The notes under the pieces are model-generated. The model was given only the letters and a program-made list of their open reading frames with translations. It was not told the origin of the DNA and did not search any database. Below, piece by piece: positions 11,502 through 24,305 of a stretch of 64,000 nucleotides of DNA. Source of the stretch: Diprion similis (lineage: Eukaryota > Arthropoda > Insecta > Hymenoptera > Diprionidae); assembly GCF_021155765.1 (NCBI RefSeq), contig NC_060110.1:18560001-18624000 (forward strand), given 5' to 3'. How positions within the stretch are numbered: the stretch's first letter is position 1; each line of letters opens with the position of its first letter. A program made the position numbers and the translations under genes.

Positions 11502-14307
11502 TCAATCTTCAGCTCGCATACCTCGTACTTCGCCTTGGTGTCGTTGCTGGAAAAAATTTGAATACCATACTCAATAACTATGACTACAAAATTTTTGGAA
11601 TGATTGTGGCAACAAATTTTTCCATTATATTTATGAAATAATTTTTCAAAATTCATTTAAAAATCGCGAGAATTTATTTTCACAGACGTAATAATATCAA
11701 AGTAACTATTCAAAAACCTTTACGCAGTAAGCGTGTTGCATAAAAAAAACTTCATTATACTCACTCTATCTAATTCTTCTTTAGTATTATCCTCAATGGC
11801 CCTAATGTCTGCCATTGTTAATCCTGACCAACGGTCCATCCAACAGAAGACTTGTCGATGGAAATTGGTAAATAAACGTCTTTCTGCCTTCTGGATGAAG
11901 TTTTCAACCCGGGTCTGCAGACCAAACCACTTAAACTCACAAGTTACTAATTTGTAACAGGTCATTACAGGCTGAACATTATTTTTCCAGTCCTTGCCAA
12001 CCAGCGGCCCTCGGCCTGTCTTTTTTGAATGGAACGTAGACGGATCTTCATCTGCCTTATAATCGGCACTAGCTATTGGATCATTAGCTATGTCTATGTA
12101 AACAACTTCCCGAATTTTCAACTTATCAGCAGGTAATTCGTGCACCTGAAAGTGTATTACATTGACTGGTTAGATTATCCCAATGATTAGATAAGATCAA
12201 AGATTTGTATATGAGATAGTAGGACAACTCATCGATTTTTTTACTTGAAAATTGAAGATGTCTCAGCACTATTAAGTTATACATTGAAACTTTAATGTAT
12301 TTAGCTTGCAGCATAGCTAACAGTGACTAATTCAGTATAATTTTTCAAGTCAAAAGTTTAATCTGAGATCATTATTAAATAGTTAATAGGAGCTTACATT
12401 GTTCTGGTTTCCTACATCTCCAATGTGGAAGGATTCAATCATAATAATAAAATTCTCCTTCATGTATCCTGGGTTCTGAAAAGTGGTGAAAATGATATTT
12501 CAGACAAATGGAAATAAAAATGTGAATCCATTGAACTAAACCATGCACTGCTACCTGTCTAGAAAAATAATAGAGATAATTCGCGATATGACTCAACCGA
12601 TACCAAATAACATTACACGCAGTGAATTTATTAATCTAAGCATTATTGCGCACATTTGATATATTTGCTATCCATAGACAAGGCATTTCTACACTAGTAA
12701 GAGTTGATATTATCGAAACCAAGGTCATGTCCTTGCTGAAAATAGCTCGTTTATGTAAATGAGCATATTTGTTGAAATTAATGTTTAAAAAAAAAAAAAC
12801 TTTATAGATCTTCGACAAACGAAGCGGGCAAAGACCAAGGATTCTCAAATCAGTAATGATTTTGAAGATTGGTGATTACGCATTTTACATTGCAGCATAA
12901 ATTCCAAAATAACAAATGGTCAGTATTTCTATATGAATAATATTAAATGTGATCTTAATGGATACTACTTAGTAATGGCCAATTACAGTTATCACTGTTT
13001 TGCAGTAGGGATACGCATTCCACGCTTCTTCATGTATTTCCAGAGAGTTTTTCGGTAACAAGAGACGGATGAATGCTGGCACTTTGCTTGCCAAATGGTA
13101 AATTTTATACGTATATTGCCCTGAAGAATATTTTCCTCCGAGCAATGGATAGTCTGTGAACGGCTCATTTTTCAAAACTTCTATTCCTTCTCCACCTCCT
13201 GTGTTGTTTTTACTCGCCTCAGCGACAGAGTAAAGTTGTGCCACCTGGTACTATAAACATTAATGATTGATTAAAAGAGGTACAGGCACAGTAATTTCAT
13301 CAAGCATGAACCGCGGAATCATGTTTCTGTTCAATTCCTGTTTTTATCTTATACCTCAACCAAAATAATTCGAATTACATTCATATAAGGTACAAACAAG
13401 TTTACAGACAAACACCTAGATTCAATGATATAAACTTAATCCAATAATGAAATCTCAAGTAACAGATAGGCCTGATATAATTATCATAAAAAGAAAATGA
13501 CTGGACATATTTATCTTACACGTGTTACATGCAATTTCCATGCATATGACATAGGGACAATCTGTATAATTGATATCAGATTTTTTTTTAAACTGGCAAT
13601 CTAATAGCAGTGTATTCGGTATATCTAGGCAACGTGTACGATCATGGAATGTTACCATACCGTACAATTAAATGCGTAGAAATACGTAGTAAACAATGTT
13701 TAGGTGAGTTGTGACTTGAAAATATTACGCAACGTCTGGAACCATTCAATTAACATTTGCTTCCTAGCATATGAATGAAGAGACAGTTTTTAAAATGTTG
13801 AAATGAAATGAACCAAGAATATCCAATAATATTCAATCTTCATTATTAACTTACCTCTTCCACGGTCAGGGGAAGAGTGACACGGCTGTGAACAAAAACA
13901 ATATAAAGTGTTATAATACTGTCAAACTTTGACACTTTGGATCTGTGGCCTTGAACTGTTTTCTCCTAGCACCAAATGGCACATACAATGAAAACACGAG
14001 TTACTTTACTGCTTGCAATATGACTAATCAAAAATAGTCTATACATTAGCATAAAATATCGAAGTATGTGGACGTGGATTACTTCTCTCTTTTCTTTTTG
14101 TTACGCTAGCCCCTTCTTGCGCCAATACCCCCTTAGAAAATTGTGGGGATGAGGCTGCCCTCCCCCCCCCCCCCTGCCCACCGCTGTTAAAGATTAGCAA
14201 CCACCCTCCAGCTTTTGATCAGAGTTTCAAGAAATCCAGCCATACGGTTTGAACGAACTACCTCAATATAAATTAATAGAAAACACTCACAATTCCTTGA
14301 TCAGCAT
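11502..14307 (-). CDS. vib: Phosphatidylinositol transfer protein, class I (vibrator)
   Basis: Six exons on the minus strand: 14291-14307, 13855-13885, 12987-13250, 12398-12475, 11765-12145, 11502-11546. They join in phase to 271 residues, the standard PITP length. The protein carries single PI or PC molecules between membranes in the cytosol; in Drosophila vib acts in cytokinesis and neuroblast division. The N-terminus [20 protein letters not shown] is a family hallmark, followed by [73 protein letters not shown] and [19 protein letters not shown]. The last exon encodes [14 protein letters not shown] and stop. The first coding exon has only 17 bases, but its ATG context, donor GTGAGTG and phase all fit. 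Introns of 405-604 bp hold nothing else visible. Confidence 0.96.
14162..14174. repeat. 13-base poly-C tract
   Basis: A run of 13 C in the first intron of vib, in an otherwise AT-rich region and followed by a pyrimidine/GC-rich stretch. It is a simple homopolymer, and its length is prone to sequencing error. Confidence 0.8.
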
Positions 14308-15022
14308 TTTAGTCAGCAAAGCACATGGACCGGAGATAAATTAGATTTGACGGGGAAAAGGCCACCCTTCCTTCGCTAGGTTCGCTATCTCTTTGCCAAC
14401 AGCCACACACACACTACCGCCGGCTGCGACTTGCTAGTGCTGCTGCCTGCTGGCACGTCGCCTCCTCCCCGCCCAAGCCAGATTCACAATGACGTCATTC
14501 TGTACACTCCGTAACAGAAGTTTTTCTCGCCATTCGCGATGCCACTACTCTTACAGCGGGATTATAAATCGAGCATATTAATCGGTCCAGACAGCTTACA
14601 GGGAATACAAATATTTCTCTGTAAATTTTAAATTGGTCCTCGACCACATTTGCGGCGTGGAATGATGAGACTGTTTTTTTTGCACCGGAAAAACTTGCGT
14701 CGTATGTAACTAGAAGTATACGTATATATGTATACACCGCAGTATGTTCGCCCTGAAGAATTAAAAATATCTGGAAATCGATTCTATATATTCAACGTGG
14801 TGTTGAAATTTCACGGCAATTGATTCTATTTAAAGTTTTAGGTTTATTAACGTAATAATCGAAAATGCGTCGTTTCAAAATATTTCCACAAATATTCCAG
14901 GCTTTGTGTCATAGATTTGATTAATATTGTAATCGATGTTTTCACTACTATAGTTATAGATTTTTTTTTTTATCAGTTGGTACTTGCTCGTCAGAGACGA
15001 ATAATATCCCTGCTACCTTCGC
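14308..15022. promoter_or_regulatory. Divergent promoter region of vib (-) and RpS27 (+)
   Basis: The vib start codon and the probable RpS27 leader lie back to back about 0.7 kb apart, so promoters for both must lie here or close by. The vib side (about 14390-14470) is GC-rich for this window (CCGCCGGCTGCGAC, GGCACGTCGCC). No TATA box at a convincing position could be assigned. The open frames here are not credible genes. Confidence 0.5.
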
Positions 15023-15023
15023 T

Positions 15024-15085
15024 CCTTTCCAGTTCTGCGTTCGCGCTACAAACACGTGGCTGGAGTTTTAGTTGTCGAATTTAAG
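15024..15085 (+). promoter_or_regulatory. Probable 5'TOP leader exon of RpS27
   Basis: CTCCTTTCC at 15022-15030 is a pyrimidine tract of the kind that starts ribosomal-protein mRNAs (5'TOP). A donor AAG|GTGAAA follows at 15085/15086. The coding exon begins at 15754 after a good polypyrimidine tract and CTAG, one base before the ATG, so a non-coding leader exon must lie upstream, and this is the best candidate. The start site itself is inferred. Confidence 0.5.
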
Positions 15086-15754
15086 GTGAAACATTGAATA
15101 AATCACGTAAGTAAAGGCTCTAATACGTCTATCCAGCATTACCGTAATTTATCATGATACATTTATCCAACAATCCAGCTCCTGAGTATTGATAACAGTA
15201 CCGGGTTGCATCTCGACGTACCCAAACGTCGCCGCCTCTTCTCGATAATTCTGCTTTGTATTCCATATATTTTCCACCTAAAATATGTTAATATTTAGAA
15301 AAATAAGACTACCCACACTTGTACTCCGAATGACTGGCCAATATTAGTTGAAAATTTTCCTCACCTCTTCGACAAGTACAGTATAATTTTTTCTCTACTT
15401 TGTGTCAAGTTGCACAAGACCTGCAGGCATGGTGAAGCAAAGTTATAGGTTGTGAATCGCGTTCACATTGCAACTTCTCCATAAGGTCGTAAAATCCATT
15501 TCCTAAGTTTCGTTTCCTCAAGAATCTTTGATTCCGCAAATGAATTCTACCTGTAATAAACGAAAACAAAATAAACGTATATATGATCTGTTCATTGAAG
15601 TCTCTTGCGACGCTAGTCGCATTATTCGCAGACTGCATATAAAATGGGAAATTTTATTTGTTACTTTTTGATGAATAAGATTCTGAAGTAAAGTTTTTGA
15701 AAAGCCCAACTTGTAACATGATTAACCAAATGTTTCTTTTCTTTCTCATCTAGA

Positions 15755-16012
15755 ATGCCCTTGGCTCGCGATTTCCTGCATCCCAGTCCAGCTGAGGAAA
15801 AGAGACGCCACAAGCTAAAGAGATTGGTCCAGAAGCCTAACAGCTACTTCATGGATGTCAAATGTCCTGGCTGCTATGCAATCAAGACTATTTTTTCACA
15901 CGCGCAGCGTGCCGTTGAATGTGACGGATGCCGCACCATCCTTTGCACGTCCACTGGAGGCAAGGCTCGCCTCACCGAAGGATGCTCTTTCAGAAAGAAG
16001 GCTCAATGCTAA
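15755..16012 (+). CDS. RpS27: 40S ribosomal protein S27 (eS27)
   Basis: One coding exon of 85 residues, about the usual length (84). It is a zinc-binding protein of the small ribosomal subunit. It starts [20 protein letters not shown] and carries the C4 zinc motif CPGC (residues 37-40) and CDGC, ending [16 protein letters not shown]. The ATG lies one base after a splice acceptor (TTTCTCATCTAG|A), so all upstream exons are non-coding. AATAAA at 16052-16057, 40 bases after the stop, gives a very short 3' UTR, typical of ribosomal-protein genes. Confidence 0.98.
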   Translation: MPLARDFLHPSPAEEKRRHKLKRLVQKPNSYFMDVKCPGCYAIKTIFSHAQRAVECDGCRTILCTSTGGKARLTEGCSFRKKAQC

Positions 16013-16051
16013 TGTATTTGACTCACCTAATGATTACCTTTACATTCGCTA

Positions 16052-16057
16052 AATAAA
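16052..16057 (+). terminator. Poly(A) signal of RpS27
   Basis: AATAAA, 40 bases past the stop codon, followed by an A/T-rich stretch. The cleavage site is probably about 16070-16080. Confidence 0.75.
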
Positions 16058-16080
16058 CATTTCAAAAAGGAAACAAAAAA

Positions 16081-16735
16081 ACTTAACTCCAGTGTCTGTT
16101 ACTATACTCGTACCTTCCACTTTGCATCTAATCCAGATTCAGTGTGGCATCATTACCAAAAATACCATACATTGAAGTCTTGTAACTATCTCATGTCAGT
16201 TTGTAACAAATGTAATATCGTCAATAATTGGTTAAATTCATCTACTGGGTGTGAAATTGTGTCATAAACATCATAGACATATTATATGGAATTACCAAAA
16301 ATCCTGTGCTGCAAATTATGTGGTATATTATCAAGCTTATTAAGTTATATGTATATCATATTTCATCATTTTATTATTTATACATCATGGAGCGCACAAT
16401 TTAAATATGGTTGCGGCTATTTGAAAACAATTATGTATAACTCGATTTGTTTCAATATTTTATAATATCACTTATGTCCATAGCTGATTTTAATGAGAGT
16501 ACAATATTTCAAACAAATGAGCCCTCTTGAAATTTCCTATTTACTTTTCGAATGGGATCAGAAATTAGGCTGCGCAATTTAGTGTAAGATTTTAACTTGA
16601 TCATAACATGTACAAGATTTCAAAAATGTAAACAATTTCAGAAGAAATCTAAATAACGCATTCATTATAATTAATTTAATAATTAGCAATAAGATTCATA
16701 TTTCTAAGTTTTTGGGTCGGGAATGATGGTGTTAT
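16081..16735. other. Convergent 3' spacer, RpS27 and beta-adaptin
   Basis: AT-rich, with no open frame of note. On the minus strand AATAAA (TTTATT on the plus strand near 16369-16374) could end the beta-adaptin mRNA. Nothing else is visible. Confidence 0.5.
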
Positions 16736-19700
16736 TCACGAGTGCAGAATCGCATCATAAGCTGCAAAGACTCCAGAAGCCACCTCCACAGATCGTGACT
16801 TTAGTGACAGCTGCAATAAATAAGTATACGCTACTATACAAGTGTGAAAAAATGTAAGTGTTCAATTCCCAAATTGAAGCATATCAAAATGAGATTCAAA
16901 ACCATACATAAAAGAATTTCAATATCAATACGTACTGTGACATTAGGGTTGCCTGGTTGGATTTTGAGTTCATTAAGAACCCAGACGTTATTGGTAAGTT
17001 TGAGGGATTGATAGAGCATATCTTGCCCTTCAACGTTTCTTTTTGCTATTGTAAACACGTTATTTTGTTGCATCTTCTGTACTACCTGATCAGCAGTGAG
17101 CATGACTCCAGTCAACGTGTATTGTACCTATGACCAGAAAAAGTGATAAACATATCAATAGATATGAGTTTCTTCTGATTTCAGAGAAATTTTCAACTAA
17201 ATTGAAAAAGTTGTTCATTAATCAGTTGAAGTAATCTGTTTCTAAATATACCTATAGTGATATATAAAAGTAGGGATCGAAATGACACTATAGGCTATTC
17301 AATATCTGTACAACGTACCTCATTTTGAGCTGGTATATCTTTCCAAGTGGATAGGAAAATTCTCTTATCCAACTGACCATCATCAGTAAAGAAAACGTTC
17401 ATTGGTACAAGACAAGCAAAATAGAAGATGCCAATATTATTCTTCATCGCAACTTGTAGATCATTCAAAGGATCCATGCGCTGTACAGCACCAGCTGTTG
17501 ACAGGATAACGCTTGTTTCAATACTAGCACCTGGGTTGAGAGGACCAGCAACTTGTAATGGTGCAGCTGGCGTTAAACCAAAGCTGTTTTTGTTTAGTTG
17601 AATGGCAAATCCTCCCATAGGTTGCATTGCTTTATTAGAGAATGTCATATCCATGCTGATTTGTCCATTCCTGGTGACAAAAAAAGAGTCAACGTTTAAG
17701 TTCTTATTATTCGTAAAATTTTCATGAAGTCAATGATATGCATGAGAATTTTTCACAGTTCTTACTTTCTAGAAAACGTTCCCCAAACATCGAATCCCTT
17801 TCCTTTCTCAGCTGGCAGCCAGTTCACTTTAGGTGGTATATAAGACGTCGGTGCCTGGCTGAATCCAAATATATCACCCAAGAGCCCGGTAGTGGTTTGA
17901 GATATTGCGGGTGCACTGATAGGGTCATTAGAACCTAAAATACCATCAAGTCCTCCTCCTAACAGATCTAAGCCCAATCCAGATTGCGACGTAGGTGCAG
18001 GTGTGACAACGCTTGGGCCACCTTTCAAGAAAATAATGTTTGCATAAGAAATTAGTACCTTCTGTATGAAAATGATGTAAAAACTTGTGAGGCGAATTTC
18101 ATTTAGGTTTCATGAGTCATTTGCACTCACCGATGTCCATGCTGAGGAGATCTCCGATAAGGGAATCCTGAGACGGGATAACTTGTGATTGTGGCTGAGC
18201 AACTCGCTGTGCAGTATCTTCGTTAGAGTTGCTTCTAGCTGGAAGTGATTTTCTGGCACCGGCAGCTCTTCCCTCCACGAAGGCTGTTGGTGGTTTGTGA
18301 TAAACAGAGGCTAGACTGGATATGTGACAAATTAGTTCATCTAGTAGTGCGGGTTCCAAAAGATCAGTTTCTTCGGAAATCAGTGGCTTTTCCGCCAACA
18401 CGACTTCCTTTGCTGCTGCTGGATCTGTACTGAGTAACCTCCAGTAAATGAAGCCACGGTCTCGTAAATCAGGATTGTCGGAGTCTTGAGTAGCAAGACT
18501 GAGTACTTGCTGTACCAACTCTTGAGTGTCGGTGGGCCTTTTCAGGAATAATTTCACAATCGCTGTGAGTAATTGTAATTGTACCTGCGTATTTTCATCG
18601 TGAAATCCTTCTAGAAAACTCTCTAGTAATTCATCGGCATTATCGATTCTCTCCGCATATTCGCCTATTATCCAGATCATTGACGCTCTAGCTTCTGGCT
18701 CGTCTAGAGTGTCCAAATTTTCACATAAAGTTGATATTATACTCTCGTATTTGTTGGGATATTTTCGGAATATGTCCTTAATGACAACAATTGCTTCTTG
18801 GACCACATAATTGACCTGAAAAAATAGATATACATCGTTAGCAATCCTGTAGTTAATAACGCGATTGGGATTATAAAAAATTGTTAACATTTTGCCATTC
18901 AAGTTTTTACAACACTAAATTCAAGTGCGTGATTTGATGGAGATCTCTAGATTTTCTCAGGTTTTATAAAAATCTTTTATTTCTAAATATTTTCAAATTT
19001 TATAGATCTCCGAATTACAACATACCTTTGTTTGAATCAAATCCAGTAGGGTGGATACGCAGCGCTCCGCAGAAGGTTCAACTTTGATGGCGCAACGTCC
19101 AATGGCTCTAACTGCCTTCCTGACGAAATCTACGTCAACTTCGGTAGCATATTCCTTCAACTCGGATAGAACTTGAGCAATGTTTGCTTGAGAGGCCAAT
19201 CTGATCATGATATCTAATTTTTCAAGTTTCACGTAGATGGGATCATTGTACTTGACAAAGAATACCTTCATTTCATGTTTCAATATATCTGGCCTTTTCT
19301 GGACAATCAAATTGATATTCCTTAAAGCTACGTATTGAACTTCAGGCTCAGAACTAAGAAGAGTAACTAATGGTGGTGCTAATTTTTTAGTCAGGGTGCC
19401 AACGAAGTCAGACTCTGATTGCAACATTTCCATGAGCTTCATCAGAACCTGAAAACCATACGTAAACAACATCATTGAAGATGATCAGTTGAAAGACCAC
19501 ACATCTTTATTAAGTAGTATGCCAAATGCATGTGCAAGTATAGTAGATGTGACAACCTTGACAGCAGACAGCACTACTGCTGCGTTTGCATGGGCGAGAC
19601 GTGGCGTGATACGTTCGCAGATACTCTGTGCCTCACGATCATCTTTTGGAGAATAGTTGGCTAGTGAATCAAGAATGAAAACTTGTCCCCATTCCGTACA

Positions 19701-21874
19701 TTCGTTCAAGGCTGTAAGCAGCTTATTAATGGTCTGTGCATTCATCTCTACCAACGGCTGTCCACTGGGGCTTGCTTCATTTATCTCAGATAGTGCCGCA
19801 ACAGCATTCGCCACGACCTTGGTAAAAAAGATGTTGTCAGCGACAGAATAGAAGTAATGAGAACTTGAGATGAGATGTTGGTCGACAAAAAAAAAAGCCG
19901 TTTTATTAAAACGTGGAAACTCTTTTAGGACTGAAACGCTTGTAATTTCAGTTGAAAATTTTGTTGTAATGCAAGATTGTCACGAAGTTATTTACCATAG
20001 GATTACTGTCCGATAAAAGATCCTTCAATTGATCCAGAAATCCTTGATCTTCGACAAGTGCTGCATTAATGTCATACAACTTGGCGACGCAAACAGCAGC
20101 TGTCTTACGTACGTACGGATCTTCGTCTTTCAAACACTTTCGAAGAGGTTCGCAGAGGTATTCAGTAATCTTATCCACTCGAATGCAACCCATGGTGCGT
20201 ACAGCCAGAGCTCGGATCAGGGGGTTCGGGTCCTCACAGTCCTACGCAAAAATCGGGCAAGCCAGGGATTCAAGTCTAGTCACAGCAGTGGCTATCTATC
20301 TCAACTCGTGAGTTTTGAAAAATAGAAAAGAGTATGTGTACCTTTGTCATCGGAGATGTCGCTAGCTCCTTTTGCGTGTCAGAACGAAAAAGGACAGATT
20401 GGTCACCGTCACCATTTTTAGTGCTTATTAGTTATAAATATTAATCACTTATCTTAGTATGCAAATAAATTGGTAACATTTTTCAAAGAACACGAGCCCA
20501 AGTAATTATGAGTATGAAAAATTCAACAAAATTATACGTCCATATACACAATAACCAATAACTTACACTCGTGGTACTTAAAAAAATGTGCAATTCAATC
20601 AATAATTAGTTCATTACTTTTTGCGCTGTAGAGTAATCAATAATGATAACTGATATAAATATGCATGAGATGAGAAAAACTTGAGACGAAGCAAGATGAA
20701 AAACAAATCGCATGTTACTATTGGGTAATGGCATCCAAAACACTGATGGAACTCACCAGTGGGCTATAGTTTTCTCTCCAATTTTGAGTTTAAGGCATCC
20801 CAAGTACAACAAACATGCAATTCTGATGGTACTTTTTGAATTACCTTATTTTAATCAAGTAAAATAATGACTTTAATGAGTGGTCGAATTCGAAAATAAT
20901 TTGAGTGATACGATGCTCCATTTTCAAAATACATTACTTCCAATGAACAACCAACTCTGTATTTTTATAAGTTAAATAATCGAATAAATGTGAATTCAAT
21001 AGTCCAAATACAACAATTTCTGTAAGTTTCTTATGAAAATATTGTATTGTGCATATTACTTTGAAATGATCCATTAAATTAAACATCGACATACATTCTT
21101 CTCATACATAATAGAAACTACTTTTGCAACGTGCCATCAGAACTACATGATTACGTGAGAAATAAGCTCAAAAAAACAAAACCGTTGTCTTCGATACATC
21201 GTAACAGAGAACATCCCATTTACAGCTTGAGAAGAAAACTGTCGCCCACTTGCGGGTGTGATGTTAATTTTGAAATGAAATTACCCTACTGATACAAAAA
21301 AATGAGCAGTGATGGGATGAAAGAGATAGTGATTTACCGCCGTATCCTGTTTAACAGCTTGCCTCGAAGCCTGTACAATATACTCGCATAATGACCCGTG
21401 CATACAATATAAAAGTACATTTAAAAGAGACAAAGAAGTTTGTTAGTGTAACTAAATATCTGGCAAAGTATAAACATGAAGAAAGTTCTAAACTACATTA
21501 CCTTAACAAAGGTGTTAACAGCCATGATCGCCATGTCGGGTTGACTCTTAGCATAGTTCATCAGATACAAGTATACCAGCTTCTTCAGTTCCAGGTTATC
21601 CGTCTGCATGCAGTTTACGACATCAGGAAAAAGCGCGGAGACATCTTTTCCCACCGTCATCGAGGCAATCACCTAAATATGAGTGAAAAAATATTCATAT
21701 TTAGTCAGTCCCCAAATTAACAGTCAATGAATTCTTTATTGGTAATAAGATAAATTAGAAGTATACCTTTTTGACTGCTTCCTTCTTCTTTTCTTTTTTA
21801 TCATTGTTTAACTCAGATTTGAGCTCAAAGATTTCACCTTTCTTCGTGGTTGTAAAATACTTCGAATCAGTCAT
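16736..21874 (-). CDS. AP-1-2beta: AP-1/AP-2 complex beta-adaptin
   Basis: Ten exons: 21767-21874, 21502-21672, 19996-20241, 19557-19817, 19026-19448, 18131-18815, 17766-18021, 17319-17670, 16936-17127, 16736-16810. They join in phase to 922 residues, the usual length. It is the large beta subunit of clathrin adaptors, with an alpha-solenoid trunk (about 1-580), a hinge and an appendage (about 690-922). It starts [19 protein letters not shown]. Trunk blocks include [20 protein letters not shown] and [20 protein letters not shown]. The hinge holds LLSMD, which fits the clathrin-box pattern, and [15 protein letters not shown]. The ear holds [20 protein letters not shown] and [18 protein letters not shown]. 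Insects are known to use one beta chain for both AP-1 and AP-2, and this sequence fits that. The 1.26-kb second intron (20242-21501) holds nothing recognised. Confidence 0.97.
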
Positions 21875-22856
21875 TGTTACTGTCGGAAATATTGATTCAA
21901 GATTAAACACAGTTACAGCAGGCACTAATGCTGATTTTACGGATGCGCAGTTTCCTATTCATTCACATCAAATTGATGAGCTAACAAATGTCAGAATTTC
22001 GAACAAATTTGACACGTTAGATGGATCAATGTGTAACATGTCTATAGTACGATCACGCTAACTCTCGAGCACGAGAAATCAATGTTCTTAAAAAATTATT
22101 CAACTGCTGAACCGGCTGTCTTTGTGAAATGGGAAAATAAAATCTGCGAAAATCGAAAGGACCGATATCTGTTTGCAGCGATAAATCTAATAGTAAACGA
22201 TTACGGTGAAGTGAATTTTATACGCCTCTAGGCCGACGGCAATCCACTAGTAGGCGATACCAGATAAATTAAACAAAATATGATCAAAACTCGACCGAAA
22301 GAACTATGCTACGGTTTTTATTATACGGCATGTAACGCAAACGAAATCTAATTTCTTAACATACTTGTAGCAATTTCCAGTTACCTGAATATGTATAAAA
22401 ATTCTGAAATGATGAACGAACTGTCTACTGACAGCGGAATCAACGCCCCCGGCGCTACTTGTCGTACACCATTTAACCCGAACGGAGCATGCGCTGTTGG
22501 TTGTGCGCTACTATGCTCTACCAACCCAAGGGACATCACGCTATCACTGTCATCACTGATGATATATTAGTGTGCATTAGTGCGATCAGTGAGATCGATG
22601 ATCTACGGTGAAAGGCTAACTATTGTTTTTCAACTGACAGGGTTTTTTTAGTGTGATAAAGACTAAATCAGCCTATTTTGTACTTACCCAAACCAAAGTT
22701 TTCACCTCCAAATTTGAGTCAGGCGTGTGTCTGCTTTTGGATCAAATAATCATATGGCACATGCATGCGATGTGATTTTCAGGAGGTTATGATCAATTCC
22801 CCATGTGCATAAACTGAAACTGAAGTGAATTTTAAAAGCGAAATTGATGTGAGAAA
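21875..22856. promoter_or_regulatory. Bidirectional promoter region, beta-adaptin (-) and PTRH2 (+)
   Basis: About 980 bp separate the two start codons, which face away from each other. GC content rises near 22440-22530, where GCATGCGC (22487-22494) resembles half of an NRF-1 site. 5' UTR exons of both genes probably lie here but cannot be placed from sequence alone. Confidence 0.45.
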
Positions 22857-23726
22857 ATGGAAGTACTGCGAATGTTACTTGAGTTTGTATCGGACTATAA
22901 GTTCCTCCTGGGACTTGGGATAGGATTTAGTTACAGTATATTCAAGTTGCTACGAAACAGTTCTAGCAGTGAGTCTGATTTGGACGAAAAAAATAACGTG
23001 GTTTGTAATTATTTTATAAATTATTATGCGTTGTACAAGAGAAAATATTTGATGAATTTTTTCTACTTTTACTCCTGATATTTTTGTACATACAGATCTT
23101 CAGCGATGCTGACAGCAATTACAAACTGGTAATGGTTATCAGAAATGACTTGAAAATGGGCAAGGGGAAAGTTGCAGCACAATGTTCTCACGCAGCTGTC
23201 GCAGCCTATAAATTAGCTATGAAGCATCCACAAATTCTCAGGGAATGGGATGATTGCGGCCAAGCAAAAATAACCTTGAAAGTAAAACAGAATGACTTGT
23301 AATCACCGATCAGCAAATGCGAAACCGTTAAATCTCATTAATTATTATTACACTGCTCATGTGATCTTATAATTATTCATATAAAATTATTTTCTCAGTA
23401 TTGCTTGTAATACTTCCTGTTCATTTTCCCCCTTGTAGATGAGAATTTATAAAATCAAAATTCAGACGGTTTACTTAAAGGCAAAATAAAAAATTACTTT
23501 TGTTTCTTCCCTACTTCTAATGTCACCTATGCTTGGTTTTCAGGTGGACAGTGAAACAGCTCTGCTTGAACTAGCGAAGCATGCCAAGGCAATAGGTCTT
23601 CTATCTAACGTAGTTCGAGACGCAGGTCGAACTCAGATAGCATCTGGTAGCAGAACTGTTTGTGGGATTGGTCCAGGTCCTGAAGAGTTAATTGATCAGG
23701 TGACAGGACACTTGAAATTATTTTAA
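22857..23726 (+). CDS. PTRH2: Peptidyl-tRNA hydrolase 2, mitochondrial (Bit1)
   Basis: Three exons: 22857-23000, 23096-23281, 23544-23726, with every junction in phase 0, giving 170 residues (human about 179). It frees tRNA from stalled peptidyl-tRNA, is anchored to mitochondria, and in vertebrates also takes part in anoikis. Residues 8-33 form a hydrophobic N-terminal anchor ([20 protein letters not shown]). The catalytic domain begins [20 protein letters not shown], then [26 protein letters not shown], and ends [20 protein letters not shown], all hallmarks of the Pth2 fold. AATAAA follows at 23741-23746. Confidence 0.97.
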
Positions 23727-23740
23727 CATTTTTATTGATA

Positions 23741-23746
23741 AATAAA
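23741..23746 (+). terminator. Poly(A) signal of PTRH2
   Basis: AATAAA 15 bases after the stop codon, which makes the 3' UTR very short. The next gene, TTC28, converges from the other side, and its 3' UTR must fit in about 23760-24305. Confidence 0.7.
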
Positions 23747-24305
23747 GCATATTTTAAAAAAAGAATCGATTTCTTCTATAAATATGATAAACTGCTAAGA
23801 CATTTCAGTAAAATTGTGAATTAAGTGTCAGTAAAACAATTGAACATTCTAAACACGTAGATTGTTACTGCAGGCATGCGATGATAGAATGTATTATTAT
23901 ATTTCATGATACATAATATCTTACACACAGAAGTCTTAGGGATAATATGATACATTTTTCTTTTGCGTTCAAGAATATGGAAAAGAGTGTTGAATACTGA
24001 CTGAATGACCTCTTCGAGAGCTGTTTCATCTTTTCAACACAGCAGTAACACGTTGCATTCATTTGTACAATACTAAACTATCAGTCATTCGTAATCTTGC
24101 CCCGTACAATTTCCAGATGCATAATACTAGAGTTAAATATTCCAAATTTCTCACTTTAACGCGATACTTGATACCATACCTATGTAAACTATACTATATT
24201 TGTTAAATATGTAACCATGTGCATTTAATTTCATCCTGTTTTCCAATATTTAACACTAATCTCTGCACAAATGTTTTAATCTGCAATGAACACGACATAA
24301 ATAAT